A stretch of DNA of 64,000 nucleotides, from the NCBI GenBank assembly GCA_016861185.1, contig BOKW01000005.1, positions 186,001 through 250,000 of the forward strand, read 5' to 3'. Shown here one piece after another: positions 46,235 to 56,038 of this stretch. The notes beneath the pieces are model-generated. The model worked only from the letters and a program-made list of their open reading frames with translations, was not told the origin of the DNA and ran no database searches. Each line of letters opens with the position of its first letter. Positions within the stretch are counted from its first letter, which is position 1. The position numbers and the translations under genes were made by a program. The stretch comes from Betaproteobacteria bacterium (lineage in GTDB: Bacteria; Pseudomonadota; Gammaproteobacteria; Burkholderiales; Burkholderiaceae_F).

Positions 46235-46990
46235 ATGCCTACCCCGATCGACCTGCTGCTCGACCCGATCTCGCTCACCGCCTTCGCCATCTACGGCGCG
46301 CTGATCCTGTGGGAAGCGCTCGCGCCCGCGCGCCCGCTGCCCGCAGTGCGCGGCTGGCGGCTGAAGGGAATCGCCGCGTTCTTCGCCTTCTTCTTCATCT
46401 CGTCGTATCTGCCCCTGCTTTGGGCGGACGCCCTCGCGCCTTTACAGCTCCTCGACCTGACGTCGCTCGGCACCTGGGGCGGCGCGCTGGCCGGTCTGCT
46501 CGTGTACGAGTTCGGCGTCTACGTCTGGCACCGCGCGATGCATCGCACCGACGCGCTGTGGCGCACGTTCCATCAGATGCACCACAGCGCCGAGCGGCTC
46601 GACACCTACAGCGCGTTCTGGTTCAGCCCGCTCGACATGATCGGCTGGACCGTGCTGTTCAGCCTGTGCCTGACGCTCGCCGGCATCGGCGCCGAGGCGA
46701 CCACCGTCGTGCTGCTGGCGACGACCTTCCTGTCGATCTTCCAGCACAGCAACGTGCGCACGCCGCGGTGGCTCGGCTACTTCGTGCAGCGGCCGGAAGC
46801 GCACTCGTACCACCACGAGCGCGGCGTGCATGACCGCAACTTCTCCGACCTGCCGTTGTTCGACCTGATCTTCGGCACCTTCTACAACCCGCGCGACTTC
46901 GCGCCCGCGACCGGCTTCTACGACGGCGCGTCGACGCGCATCGGCGAACTGCTCACGTTCCGCGACGTGTCGCAGCCGCGCACCGCGTGA
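46235..46990 (+). CDS. Sterol desaturase/fatty acid hydroxylase family protein
   Basis: A 251-residue membrane di-iron oxygenase. The histidine clusters are visible: VWHRAMHRT, FHQMHHSAERLD and HSYHHERGVHD, the pattern that binds two irons. About four transmembrane segments frame them (starting ALILWEALAPARPL and IAAFFAFFFISSYLPLLWADAL). Members hydroxylate or desaturate lipids, sterols or carotenoids with O2. A GGAGAA ribosome site precedes ATG 46235, 22 bases after the hydrolase gene. The actual lipid substrate is unknown. Confidence 0.92.
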   Translation: MPTPIDLLLDPISLTAFAIYGALILWEALAPARPLPAVRGWRLKGIAAFFAFFFISSYLPLLWADALAPLQLLDLTSLGTWGGALAGLLVYEFGVYVWHRAMHRTDALWRTFHQMHHSAERLDTYSAFWFSPLDMIGWTVLFSLCLTLAGIGAEATTVVLLATTFLSIFQHSNVRTPRWLGYFVQRPEAHSYHHERGVHDRNFSDLPLFDLIFGTFYNPRDFAPATGFYDGASTRIGELLTFRDVSQPRTA

Positions 46991-47010
46991 CCTGACCCAA
47001 GGAGACATCG

Positions 47011-47964
47011 ATGAAACGACTGCTGCCCGATAACGCGCTCTACATGACCGACGGCGGACTCGAGACGACGCTGATCTTTCACGAAGGCATCGACCTGCCG
47101 TACTTCGCCGCGTTCGACTTGCTGAAAGACGAGGCCGGCACCGAGTACCTGCGCGCGTATTACCGCCGCTACGCGGAGATCGCGCGGCGCTTCCGGCTCG
47201 GGCTCGTGCTCGAAAGCCCGACCTGGCGCGCCAATCGCGACTGGGCCGAGAAGCTCGGCTACGACCGCGCTGCGCTCGCCGAAGCCAACCGCAAAGGCGT
47301 GGCCCTGATGCACGAGATCCGCAGCATGTACGCATCGCCGCTGACGCCGATGCTGGTGAGCGGCAACATCGGCCCGCGCGGCGACGGTTACCGCGTCGAC
47401 AAGCGGATGACCGCCGAGCAGGCGCGCGACTACCACGCCGAGCAGATCGCGACCTTCGCGGACTGCGGCGTCGACCTCGTGTCGGTGTTCACGATGAACT
47501 ACGTCGAGGAGGCGATCGGGGTGGCGCTCGCCGCGCGCGAGGCCGGCGTGCCGGCGGTGATCTCGTTCACGCTCGAAACCGACGGCCGACTGCCGAGCGG
47601 CGCGACGCTGAAGCAGGCGATCGAGGAAACGGATGCGGCGTCCGGCGGCTATCCGGCGCACTACATGATCAACTGCGCGCATCCGACGCACTTCGACTTC
47701 GTGCTCGAACCGGGCGCGCCATGGATGGAGCGCATCCGCGGCCTGCGCGCGAATGCATCTAGGCGCAGCCACGCGCAACTGGACGAAGCCACCGACCTGG
47801 ACGCCGGTAATCCGGACGAGCTCGGCGGCGAATACCGGCTGCTCAAACCGCTGCTGCCCAAGCTCGCCGTGGTGGGCGGCTGCTGCGGCACCGATCATCG
47901 CCACGTGGCGTCGATCTGCGCCGCGCTCGCCCCGCGCGCGGAGGCGATGCCCAGGGCAGCGTAG
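47011..47964 (+). CDS. Homocysteine S-methyltransferase family protein
   Basis: A 317-residue TIM-barrel methyltransferase. It starts with the family motif YMTDGGLETTLIFHEGIDLP and carries the zinc ligands in MINCAHPTHF and VVGGCCGTDHRH (adjacent cysteines). Conserved blocks include LVSGNIGPRGDGY and DLVSVFTMNYVEEAIGVALAA. Members use S-methylmethionine, betaine or a similar methyl donor to make methionine from homocysteine, though many relatives are uncharacterised. It is 20 bases after the desaturase gene and so in the same operon. Confidence 0.92.
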   Translation: MKRLLPDNALYMTDGGLETTLIFHEGIDLPYFAAFDLLKDEAGTEYLRAYYRRYAEIARRFRLGLVLESPTWRANRDWAEKLGYDRAALAEANRKGVALMHEIRSMYASPLTPMLVSGNIGPRGDGYRVDKRMTAEQARDYHAEQIATFADCGVDLVSVFTMNYVEEAIGVALAAREAGVPAVISFTLETDGRLPSGATLKQAIEETDAASGGYPAHYMINCAHPTHFDFVLEPGAPWMERIRGLRANASRRSHAQLDEATDLDAGNPDELGGEYRLLKPLLPKLAVVGGCCGTDHRHVASICAALAPRAEAMPRAA

Positions 47965-48134
47965 CGCTCGACCGGAACGGTCACGATCGGCGCCGGCCTC
48001 AGGGCGCGTACGCGCCGGGCGCAGCGCCGATCGCCGGCTCCCGGCTCCCGGCTTCGCCATCTCCGCAACGCGGGCCGCATCCGGCGCGGCATCTGCGCCG
48101 TATCTGGCGCAAGGGTCCCAAGGCGGAGGAACAG

Positions 48135-49499
48135 ATGCACATGCAAGGGCACGCGATCGTCATCGGCGCCAGCATCAGCGGGCTGCTCGCAGCACGGGCG
48201 CTGGCGGATCACTTCGAGCGCGTGACGCTGCTGGAGCGCGACGCCATCCCGCCCGCCGGCGAGAACCGCAAGGGCGTGCCGCAAGGCCACCACGCGCACG
48301 GCCTGCTCGCGCAGGGCAGGATCTCCATGGAGCAACTGCTGCCGGGGCTGACGACCGAACTCGAAGCGGCGGGCGCCGCGCGCGGCGACCTCGCCGACGA
48401 CGCGCGCTGGCACCTGGCGGGCGACTTTCACTGCCGCTTCAAGAGCGGCATCAAAGGACTGCTCGTCAGCCGGCCGCTGCTCGAAGCGACCGTGCGCCGG
48501 CGTGTGCTGGCACTGCCGAACGTGACGCTGCAACCCGAAGTCGACGTGACTGGGCTCACCGCGAGCCCGGACAGCAAGCACGTGACGGGCGTGCGGCTGC
48601 GCCGTCTCTGCGGCGATGGCGAGCAGGCACTGGCAGCCGATCTCGTCGTCGACGCGTCGGGCCGCGGCTCCAGGCTGCCGGGGTGGCTGAGCGCGCTGGG
48701 CTACGCGCCGCCGCAGGAAGAACGCGTGGACATCGGCCTGTCGTACACGACGCGCGTGTATCGCCGCGCGCCGGAGCACGCGGGTGGCGCGCGCGCGATC
48801 GTGCTCGCCGCCAGCCGCGAATCGAGGCGCACCGGCGCGCTGCTGTTCATGGAAGGCGAGCGCTGGATCCTCACGGTCGGCGGCTATCGCGGCGACCCGC
48901 CCGGCGCCGGCGAGGCAGCGCTGCTCGACTTTGCGCGCTCGCTGCCGGCGCCGCAGTTCGCCGAGGTGGCGTCGCAGGCCGAGCCGCTGACGCATCCGAA
49001 GACGTTCCGGTATCCGGCGAACGTCCGGCGGCGCTACGAAAGGCTGGCGCGCTTCCCGCAGGGCCTGCTCGCGATCGGCGACGCGATCGCGAGCTTCAAC
49101 CCGGTCTATGGCCAGGGAATGACCGTGGCCGCGCTCGAGGCGCAGGCCCTGGCGGCCGAACTCGCATGCGGCAAAGAAGGGCTCGCGCGCCGCTTCTTCC
49201 GCCGCGCCGCGAAACTCGTCGACGTGCCGTGGACGATCGCGGTCGGCAACGATGCGCGCCTGCTCGACATCCGCGAATACAACGGATTCGCCAACCGGCT
49301 GATCAACGGCTACCTCGATCGGCTGCACCGCGCGGCGCGCACGGACGCGGTGCTGTCGCTGGCGTTTCATCGCGTCGCCAACCTGATGGCGTCACCGGCG
49401 TCGCTGTTCGCGCCGGCGATCGTCGCGCGCGTGCTGCTCGGCAATCTGCTGCCGCGGCGCTTCCGCGCGGCGTCACCGCTGGCAATGACGACGCGCTGA
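48135..49499 (+). CDS. FAD-dependent oxidoreductase (aromatic hydroxylase/geranylgeranyl reductase-like)
   Basis: A 454-residue flavoprotein. The Rossmann motif is IVIGASISGLLAARALADHFERVTLLERD. A middle motif VVDASGRGSRLPGWL and the second FAD motif LLAIGDAIASFNPVYGQGMTVAALEA (GD box) are typical of the PHBH/UbiH-like superfamily. Substrate is unknown; some relatives act on polyketides or prenyl lipids. GGAGGAACAG lies before ATG 48135. The 170-base gap after the methyltransferase gene contains short direct repeats (GGCTCCCGGCTCCCGGC) but no gene. Confidence 0.88.
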   Translation: MHMQGHAIVIGASISGLLAARALADHFERVTLLERDAIPPAGENRKGVPQGHHAHGLLAQGRISMEQLLPGLTTELEAAGAARGDLADDARWHLAGDFHCRFKSGIKGLLVSRPLLEATVRRRVLALPNVTLQPEVDVTGLTASPDSKHVTGVRLRRLCGDGEQALAADLVVDASGRGSRLPGWLSALGYAPPQEERVDIGLSYTTRVYRRAPEHAGGARAIVLAASRESRRTGALLFMEGERWILTVGGYRGDPPGAGEAALLDFARSLPAPQFAEVASQAEPLTHPKTFRYPANVRRRYERLARFPQGLLAIGDAIASFNPVYGQGMTVAALEAQALAAELACGKEGLARRFFRRAAKLVDVPWTIAVGNDARLLDIREYNGFANRLINGYLDRLHRAARTDAVLSLAFHRVANLMASPASLFAPAIVARVLLGNLLPRRFRAASPLAMTTR

Positions 49500-49512
49500 G
49501 GCGCGTTCAGCG

Positions 49513-50048
49513 ATCGACTCGTCGAGCCCCTCGCCTTCGCCGCGCAAGCGCTCGCGCGCGGCTTCGCCCAGCCTTGGCCAGCGAGGTTACCGATGCCGTT
49601 CGGGGCGATCGTTGCTGCCGCGGCGCTGCTCGCGGCGTGCGGCGGCGGCGCCTGATCCGCGTGCACGGCAACCTGCATGCCGGCAACGTGCGCTGGCACG
49701 ACCGCGGCTGCACGCTGGTGGGTTTCGAGGAGAGCTGCATGGGACCGGCGGTGCAGGATCTGTGGCTGCTGCTGACCGGCGCGCGCGCCGAGCGCGAGCG
49801 GCAACTCGCCGATCTGCTCGCCGGCTACGAGAGCCACGCGGAGTTCGATCGGCGCGAGCTGGCGCTGATCGAGGCGCTGCGCACGCTGCGGCTGCTCCAT
49901 CACACGGCGTGGATCGCGCGCCGCGGGGACGATCCGGCGCTTCCGGCCGCGTCAGCGTGGTCCAGCACGCCGCATTCCTGGGAGGGGGCGGATCCTTGCA
50001 CTGCGCGAGCAGATCGCGGCGATGGGCGAGCCTCCGACCGCCGCGTAA
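49513..50048 (+). pseudogene. srkA: Decayed srkA (YihE-like stress response kinase)
   Basis: From 49650 the frame reads LIRVHGNLHAGN, ESCMGPAVQDLWLLLTGARAER, then RRELALIEALRTLRLLHHTAWIARR, closely matching the C-terminal half of SrkA. About 190 N-terminal residues are missing. The reading frame shifts near 49983 in a G-run, after which the SrkA end (ILALREQIAAMGEPP) continues in another frame to TAA at 50046. Upstream, 49513-49640 may hold another frameshifted piece (LAFAAQALARGF), which is tentative. Catalytic motifs have also decayed: HGD became HGN, and DFD became GFE. No functional product is expected. Confidence 0.75.
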
Positions 50049-50084
50049 GCCGGGTCGCGCTACCGCGCTTCGTGCGCCGAGCGC

Positions 50085-50774
50085 TTACTTCACGGCGAAG
50101 CAGTAGAACAGCCCATCGCCGCCGGTGCTGCGCAGCGCCTCCTGGCTGCAGCCGCGCGTCGGGTGCGCCGAGTTCCAGGACGTTGCCCACGGATGATCGA
50201 CCGGACCGGCGCGGTCGTGATGGCCTGTCATCGCCGCGCCGTCGGCGCCGCTCTTGGTCCAGTTGCCGCAGGTCATGTCAGGGAAAAAGGGCGGCGGAAA
50301 AGCCGTGCCGTCGGGTCGCGACCCGGTCAGGATGTCGTGCTTGTTCGGTTTTTCGGTGCGACCGTTCACCATGTTGCCTTTCTCGTCCAGCGCCGTCTCC
50401 TTGGTCAGGTTGTTGCGCGGCGAGTGCAGTTCTTCGACGTTGCGGGCGATCAGCACGCCCTTGGCGTTGTACCAGGGACCTGCGCCGATGCGATCGCGCG
50501 CGTGCACCGCTTTCGGATCGGCCAGACCTCCCGTCGCCTGCGTGCTCAGATAGGCGCGCCAGGCCCGGTCGCCGGCACCGGCGGCCTTCGCCAGCGCCTG
50601 GCAGTGCGCGTCGGCGCCCTCGAGGCCGCCGAGGTCGGCACCCTTGCCGAGTCCGACGCTGGTGATGAAAAACGTCATCGGGTTGGCGCCGGCTCCCAGC
50701 GGCGCGGGCGGGACGGCGCAGCCAGTCAACGCGCCGGCAGCGAGCAACGGAAGCCACTTGACCACGGCATGCAT
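50085..50774 (-). CDS. Secreted lipoprotein, lectin/endostatin-like (DUF1554-like)
   Basis: A 229-residue lipoprotein with signal MHAVVKWLPLLAAGALTGC. The mature part begins with MTFFITSVGLGKGADLGGLEGADAHCQALAKAAGAGDRAWRAY, a pattern seen in secreted proteins resembling the collagen-XV/endostatin or DUF1554 lectin-like fold. The C-terminal part has CGNWTKSG, RGCSQEALRSTGGDGLFYCFA, with four cysteines that could pair. Function is unknown. ATG 50774 has GGGGAGA upstream and gives a clean lipobox, so it was preferred over 50843. Confidence 0.75.
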   Translation of the reverse strand: MHAVVKWLPLLAAGALTGCAVPPAPLGAGANPMTFFITSVGLGKGADLGGLEGADAHCQALAKAAGAGDRAWRAYLSTQATGGLADPKAVHARDRIGAGPWYNAKGVLIARNVEELHSPRNNLTKETALDEKGNMVNGRTEKPNKHDILTGSRPDGTAFPPPFFPDMTCGNWTKSGADGAAMTGHHDRAGPVDHPWATSWNSAHPTRGCSQEALRSTGGDGLFYCFAVK

Positions 50775-50952
50775 ATCGATCTCCCCTCGCATGAAGTTCT
50801 TCGGCGCCGCGCCCGATCGCGTCAGCGTCGCCCGCGCCAACATGCGCGGGCGCGGCTTTGTTCCGTGGACCGCACGCTTGCCGGGCCTCCTCCCGCATCG
50901 GCGGGAGATGGTGCGTAGCGCCTTTCGGGCAGCCGGCCGCCGCCTTCGAATC

Positions 50953-52290
<1,338 letters not shown>

Positions 52291-52300
52291 GGGGGCCTCG

Positions 52301-52855
52301 TCAGTTCGGCAGCAGGCGGAAGGAGGAGAAGAAGGTCTCGAGCATGTCGTCGCTCAGCTCGCCTTCGGCGCCGAGCGCGACGACCTGGTAGACGCGATCA
52401 TCGGCCACGTAGAAGCGCGCGGCAAGCTGCGCCGCACGGCCGTCGGCGCCGATTGTCCCGCGCGCCGCGACCGCCTCGGCCGCGCGCAGCGTGCGCCCGC
52501 CGGCGGCGGCCAGCGGCGCGGGCCGCCGGGACGTGACGCTGCCGCCGATGTTGCGCACGAGGGCGTCGCGAAAGAACGCAACGGTGCGCTCGACCGCGGC
52601 CGGGTCGGCGGTCGCCTGCGCCGGCAGCCGCGCGACGCCGACCGCGAACATCGTCGGTCCGACACCGGTCGAGGTCATCGTCATCGCGATCCGGCCGCCG
52701 TCGAAGTCGATGTCGCGGGCGACAGTCTGCGGCTTGTCGGGGAGATGGACGACGAAGCCGCCCTCGGCCGAGCGGATCTCGCGCCAGTCGAACTTCGGGC
52801 TGCACGCGGCGAGCAACGCGGCTGCAAGCCACAGCCCGCGAGGGAAACGGCGCAT
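52301..52855 (-). CDS. Small lipoprotein of unknown function
   Basis: A 184-residue lipoprotein (MRRFPRGLWLAAALLAAC). The mature domain resembles the mostly beta proteins that start with a 'FVVHLPDKPQTV' type motif (here SAEGGFVVHLPDKPQTVARDID) and end in a hydrophobic strand plus DDMLETFFSSFRLL, the pattern of stand-alone PsbP-like or DcrB-like envelope proteins. No catalytic residues are evident. It may be co-transcribed with the downstream aminotransferase gene. A strong terminator sits just upstream, so it needs its own promoter. Confidence 0.75.
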   Translation of the reverse strand: MRRFPRGLWLAAALLAACSPKFDWREIRSAEGGFVVHLPDKPQTVARDIDFDGGRIAMTMTSTGVGPTMFAVGVARLPAQATADPAAVERTVAFFRDALVRNIGGSVTSRRPAPLAAAGGRTLRAAEAVAARGTIGADGRAAQLAARFYVADDRVYQVVALGAEGELSDDMLETFFSSFRLLPN

Positions 52856-52860
52856 CGGAA

Positions 52861-52887
52861 GAAAAAAAGAGCCGGGCGACCCCGGCT
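52861..52887 (-). terminator. Rho-independent terminator after the bTHX gene
   Basis: On the minus strand a perfect 7-bp stem (AGCCGGG/CCCGGCT) with a 4-base loop is followed by CTTTTTTTC. It lies 20 bases after the bTHX stop codon and just before the start of the next minus-strand gene. Confidence 0.85.
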
Positions 52888-52906
52888 TCCTCTCGCGCCC
52901 GCGCGC

Positions 52907-53032
52907 CTACCTGCGCGGGCCCGGCGTGCGCGGCGCCGCGGTCGGCTTCTTCTTCTGCTTGTGCGGACGGGTCTTGCCGTAGCTGCCGTTGTAGATCTTG
53001 CCGCGCCGCGTGCGCAGATCGCCCTTGCCCAT
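52907..53032 (-). CDS. 30S ribosomal protein bTHX (S31-like)
   Basis: A 41-residue, very basic peptide running from ATG 53032 to TAG 52907. Its core [17 protein letters not shown] is the bTHX signature: a small protein that stabilises the top of the 30S head in Thermus and is found in many betaproteobacteria. A Lys/Pro/Arg-rich tail follows ([18 protein letters not shown]). It was located by direct translation because of its short length. An intrinsic terminator follows. Confidence 0.9.
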   Translation of the reverse strand: MGKGDLRTRRGKIYNGSYGKTRPHKQKKKPTAAPRTPGPRR

Positions 53033-53229
53033 CGTTCGACTCCGTCTTTGAACCCGCTTGCGAAGGCCGCGATTATATCGGCGCGGTCGCGCGGACCGCC
53101 CCGCGTCGGCGTCTGCCGCGTCTCCGGTGAACTCGGTGCGTTTGCTTGCTGCGCCGCGTAGCGACTATGGTCGCTGCAGCCATCGGTTCGCACCGGGCGG
53201 CCGGGGCCAACCCTCGTGCGGAGGTCGGC

Positions 53230-53415
53230 ATGTGGGATCTGTTCCGCCAGCACTACCCGCACGTGGCGGGCGTCTTGGTGCTTACGCCGCTGCTGCTGGG
53301 CGACTTCGCCCTGTTCATCCTCGCGATGACCGCGGCCATCGCGCTCGTTCCCTGCGCCTACGGTCCCGACGTCGACGAGATCGTCGAGCGCACCTTCGAG
53401 CGCGACGAGCGCTGA
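53230..53415 (+). CDS. Small membrane protein, 61 residues
   Basis: Short frame from ATG 53230 with GGAGGT at ideal spacing. It encodes MWDLFRQHYPHVAGVLVL, two hydrophobic stretches (residues about 12-42, LVLTPLLLGDFALFILAMTAAIALV) and an acidic, charged tail (DVDEIVERTFERDER). No family is recognised. The larger frame from 53146 is less likely because the strong ribosome site precedes 53230. It lies 44 bases before the DUF1840 gene, so the two may be co-transcribed. Confidence 0.6.
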   Translation: MWDLFRQHYPHVAGVLVLTPLLLGDFALFILAMTAAIALVPCAYGPDVDEIVERTFERDER

Positions 53416-53459
53416 ACGCGTGCCTAGAATCTCTCGCAACGACGCGATCGGGAGATGTC

Positions 53460-53801
53460 ATGGCACTGGTGGTGTTCAGATCCAAAGCCGCGGGCGAGAT
53501 CTTCATGTTCGCGGAGACCGCGCGCCGCATCTTCGAGATCATCGGCAAGGCGGAGGCGCCGCGCGGCGTGATCACGGCCGAGCAGGTGCCCGAAGCGCTC
53601 GCCCGCCTGACCGCGGCCGTCGACGAGGAGAAGGCGCAACTGAGGGCCGCGCAGGCGCACGCCGAGGAGGCCGAGCGGCGCGGCGAGGAGGACGCCGGCG
53701 CCGGCGCACGCGCGATCACGCTCGCGCAGCGCACCTACCCGCTGATCGAGATGCTGCGCGCCGCGCAGAAGAAGAAGGTCGAAGTCACCTGGGGCATCTG
53801 A
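53460..53801 (+). CDS. DUF1840 domain protein
   Basis: A 113-residue cytoplasmic protein. The N-terminal ALVVFRSKAAGEIFMFAETARRIFEIIGK and the C-terminal YPLIEMLRAAQKKKVEVTWG are the conserved ends of DUF1840, a family found mainly in betaproteobacteria. The middle is a Glu/Ala-rich helix (about residues 55-80). Function is unknown. CGGGAGATGTC precedes the ATG. It supports the taxonomic placement of the window. Confidence 0.88.
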   Translation: MALVVFRSKAAGEIFMFAETARRIFEIIGKAEAPRGVITAEQVPEALARLTAAVDEEKAQLRAAQAHAEEAERRGEEDAGAGARAITLAQRTYPLIEMLRAAQKKKVEVTWGI

Positions 53802-53955
53802 GTCCCGGCGGCTGACCTTGCGCGAGGTCAAGCGTTCGTTGCGCTGACCGCGCCGGAATTCGACGCTTGGCTCGGTGCGCTTCGATTGGCTGCCCGCCTA
53901 GAATGCCTCTTGAGCCCGTGGTGCGGGTCCGGCCAGGGCGTTCTGGGGAGTTCGG

Positions 53956-55056
53956 GTGTCGGGGCATCTGACCGCTCTGCAGCGGGGATTCGGCCGCCAG
54001 CTCTGGTTGGGCGTGCTGGCTTTCGTGCTGCTGACCGGCGGCTTCGCGCTCGCGCTGCGTTCGGTCCAGCTCGATCGCGAGCTGCACGAGCGGTATCAGC
54101 ATGCGCTCGCGCTGGCGCAGCTTTCGTTCGAAGTCCAGCACCTCGTCGCCGACCTGCGCGCCGGGCATGCGAGCGCGCACGATCCGGAGCACGTCCTCGC
54201 ACCGGCGGACTTGCGGCGGGCGATCGACACGCGGCTCGCCGCGATGGCGGGGCTGCCGCTGACGCCGCAGGAACGCGGCCGCGTGGAAGATCTGCAGCAG
54301 GCGCTGCGCGCGGGTGACACGCGCGCTTCGACGGGCGACGAGAGCTACATCCGGATCGATCGGGCGCTGCACGCGCTCGTGGCCGCGGTGCGTGAACGCA
54401 CCGAACTGGCGGCGCGCGACGCCGGCCGCTTCAACGACGCGGCGCAGGCGGCGCTCGCAGTGATCGCCGCGCTGATCGCGGCGCTCGGTCTGGCCTTCGC
54501 GGCGAGCGCTTCGCGCACGCTGGCCGCGAGCCGCAGGCTGATGGGCCAGCTCGACCAGCTTGCGCACGAGGACGCGCTGACCGGCGTGATGAACCGGCGT
54601 GGTCTCGACGAATCGCTGCCGGTGGAGATGGCGCGCGCGCAGCGGCTCGGCTATCCGCTGACCGTCGCGATGCTCGACTTCGACCACTTCAAGCGCTTCA
54701 ACGACAAGCGCGGCCACGGCGCCGGCGACGCGCTGCTGCGCGGCGCCGCGCAGGCGTGGCGCAAGCAGCTGCGGCCGATGGACCTGCTCGCGCGCTACGG
54801 CGGCGAGGAATTCACGCTCGTACTGCCGGCATGCGACGCCGATCACGCCGCCGCGTTGACCGAGCGGCTGCGCCCGCTGATGCCCGAGCACCAGACCTTC
54901 TCCGCCGGTGTCGCGACCTGGAACGGAAGCGATCCGCCCGAGGAGCTGCTGCGTACCGCCGACATCGCGTTGCTGCAGGCCAAGCGCACGGGCCGCAACC
55001 GGACCGTCGTCGCCGGCCGCGAACCGCAGATGGCGCTGCCGCTCAGGGTCGCGTGA
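53956..55056 (+). CDS. Membrane GGDEF diguanylate cyclase
   Basis: A 366-residue protein. Two transmembrane segments (about residues 17-34 and 172-192) flank a periplasmic helical sensor region. The GGDEF domain follows (about residues 205-360): DALTGVMNRRGLDE, MLDFDHFKRFNDKRGHGAGD and the active-site loop RYGGEEF with FSAGVATWNG after it. The loop is the catalytically competent GG(D/E)EF form, so it should make cyclic di-GMP. No inhibitory RxxD is obvious directly upstream. The start is GTG 53956. It lies before the creB/creC pair, separated by an inverted repeat. Confidence 0.92.
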   Translation: MSGHLTALQRGFGRQLWLGVLAFVLLTGGFALALRSVQLDRELHERYQHALALAQLSFEVQHLVADLRAGHASAHDPEHVLAPADLRRAIDTRLAAMAGLPLTPQERGRVEDLQQALRAGDTRASTGDESYIRIDRALHALVAAVRERTELAARDAGRFNDAAQAALAVIAALIAALGLAFAASASRTLAASRRLMGQLDQLAHEDALTGVMNRRGLDESLPVEMARAQRLGYPLTVAMLDFDHFKRFNDKRGHGAGDALLRGAAQAWRKQLRPMDLLARYGGEEFTLVLPACDADHAAALTERLRPLMPEHQTFSAGVATWNGSDPPEELLRTADIALLQAKRTGRNRTVVAGREPQMALPLRVA

Positions 55057-55178
55057 TTCGGATCGCGGATTGCGGATTGCGCTGAAACCTCCTCCCGTCG
55101 CGAGTCGGCGGCGGTGCGCGGACGGCGACGCTGATGGCAGACTCTGGCCGACGCAATCCGCGATCCGCGATCCGCAAT
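55055..55178. repeat. Inverted repeat directly before creB
   Basis: The left arm (GGATCGCGGATTGCGGATTGC, 55060-55080) and right arm (CGCAATCCGCGATCCGCGAT, ending with CCGCAAT at 55178) are near-complementary and contain tandem GATTGCG/GATCGCG units. The last bases of the right arm form the first bases of the creB start codon region, so no ribosome site is seen. A sister element lies before creC. Confidence 0.75.
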
Positions 55179-55866
55179 GCTCACCCCTCGCATTCTCGTC
55201 GTCGAAGACGAACCGGCGATCGCCGACACGATCGTCTACGCGCTTTCCACCGAAGGTTTCGAGCCGGTGTGGTGCGCCACCGGCGGCGCCGCGCTCGACG
55301 CGGTCAAGCGCACGCCGTGCGCGCTCGCGATCCTCGACATCGGCTTGCCGGACACCAACGGCTTCGACCTGTTCAAGCGGCTCGCGCAGCTCGTGCCCGA
55401 GTTGCCCGCGATCTTTCTCACTGCGCGCGCGGGGGAGATCGACCGCGTCGTCGGACTCGAGCTGGGCGCCGACGATTACATCGCGAAGCCTTTTTCGCCG
55501 CGCGAACTGGTCGCGCGCGTGCGCACGGTGCTGCGGCGGGTGCAGCGCGCCGCCGCATCGGCGCCGACGGCGGCAAGCGCCTTCGTCATCGACGACGAGC
55601 GCAAGACGATCCGCTACCGCGGTCGCGCGCTGGAGCTGTCGCGCTACGAGTACCGGCTGCTGAAGGCGCTCGCCGAACGCCCGGGCCGCGTGTTCTCGCG
55701 CGACGAGCTGATGCAGAAGGCGTGGGACGATCCCGGCGCGAGCTTCGACCGCACCGTCGACGCGCACGTCAAGACGCTGCGCGCCAAGCTGCGCGCGATC
55801 GATCCGCAGGCCGATCCGATCCAGACGCATCGGGGGATGGGTTACTCGCTGCGCGAGGACGGATGA
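55177..55866 (+). CDS. creB: CreB-type response regulator
   Basis: A 229-residue OmpR-family regulator. The receiver domain has the acidic pair ED (10-11), phospho-acceptor Asp54 in LAILDIGLPDTNGFDLF, Thr in FLTARAGEIDRVVGLELGADDYIAKPFSPREL and the Lys. The winged helix shows ELSRYEYRLLKALAERPGRVFSRDELM and FDRTVDAHVKTLRAKL. Together with the CreC-like kinase that follows it is assigned to CreBC, whose regulator binds TTCAC-N6-TTCAC; a perfect copy lies before the VIT operon. The usual creD gene is absent here. The start codon abuts a repeat element and lacks a visible ribosome site. Confidence 0.9.
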   Translation: MLTPRILVVEDEPAIADTIVYALSTEGFEPVWCATGGAALDAVKRTPCALAILDIGLPDTNGFDLFKRLAQLVPELPAIFLTARAGEIDRVVGLELGADDYIAKPFSPRELVARVRTVLRRVQRAAASAPTAASAFVIDDERKTIRYRGRALELSRYEYRLLKALAERPGRVFSRDELMQKAWDDPGASFDRTVDAHVKTLRAKLRAIDPQADPIQTHRGMGYSLREDG

Positions 55867-56029
55867 CGGATTGCGGATTGCGAATTGCGGATTGCGTCGA
55901 CCGCAGTCGGCCGATCGTGTCGCGGTTTGGGCGACGCCGCCGGTCTGCAACGGATGGGCATTCCGGCGCAGTGCGCACTCGGGGCGCCGCTCGGCGTGCG
56001 AAACACGCAATCCGCGATCCGCGATCCGA
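55867..56029. repeat. Inverted repeat directly before creC
   Basis: The left arm (GGATTGCGGATTGCGAATTG, from 55870) and right arm (CGCAATCCGCGATCCGCGAT, from 56007) match the arms of the element before creB. The intervening 100 bases differ. It fills nearly all of the 172-base gap between creB and creC, leaving about 10 bases before the creC ATG. Confidence 0.75.
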
Positions 56030-56038
56030 GCCCTGCGC

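Noticed and set aside
49591..49653. Tiny lipoprotein-like frame (MPFGAIVAAAALLAAC then Gly-rich)
   Set aside because: Only 20 codons before a stop and embedded in the decayed srkA region; the lipobox-like string is most likely chance from Ala-rich frameshifted sequence.
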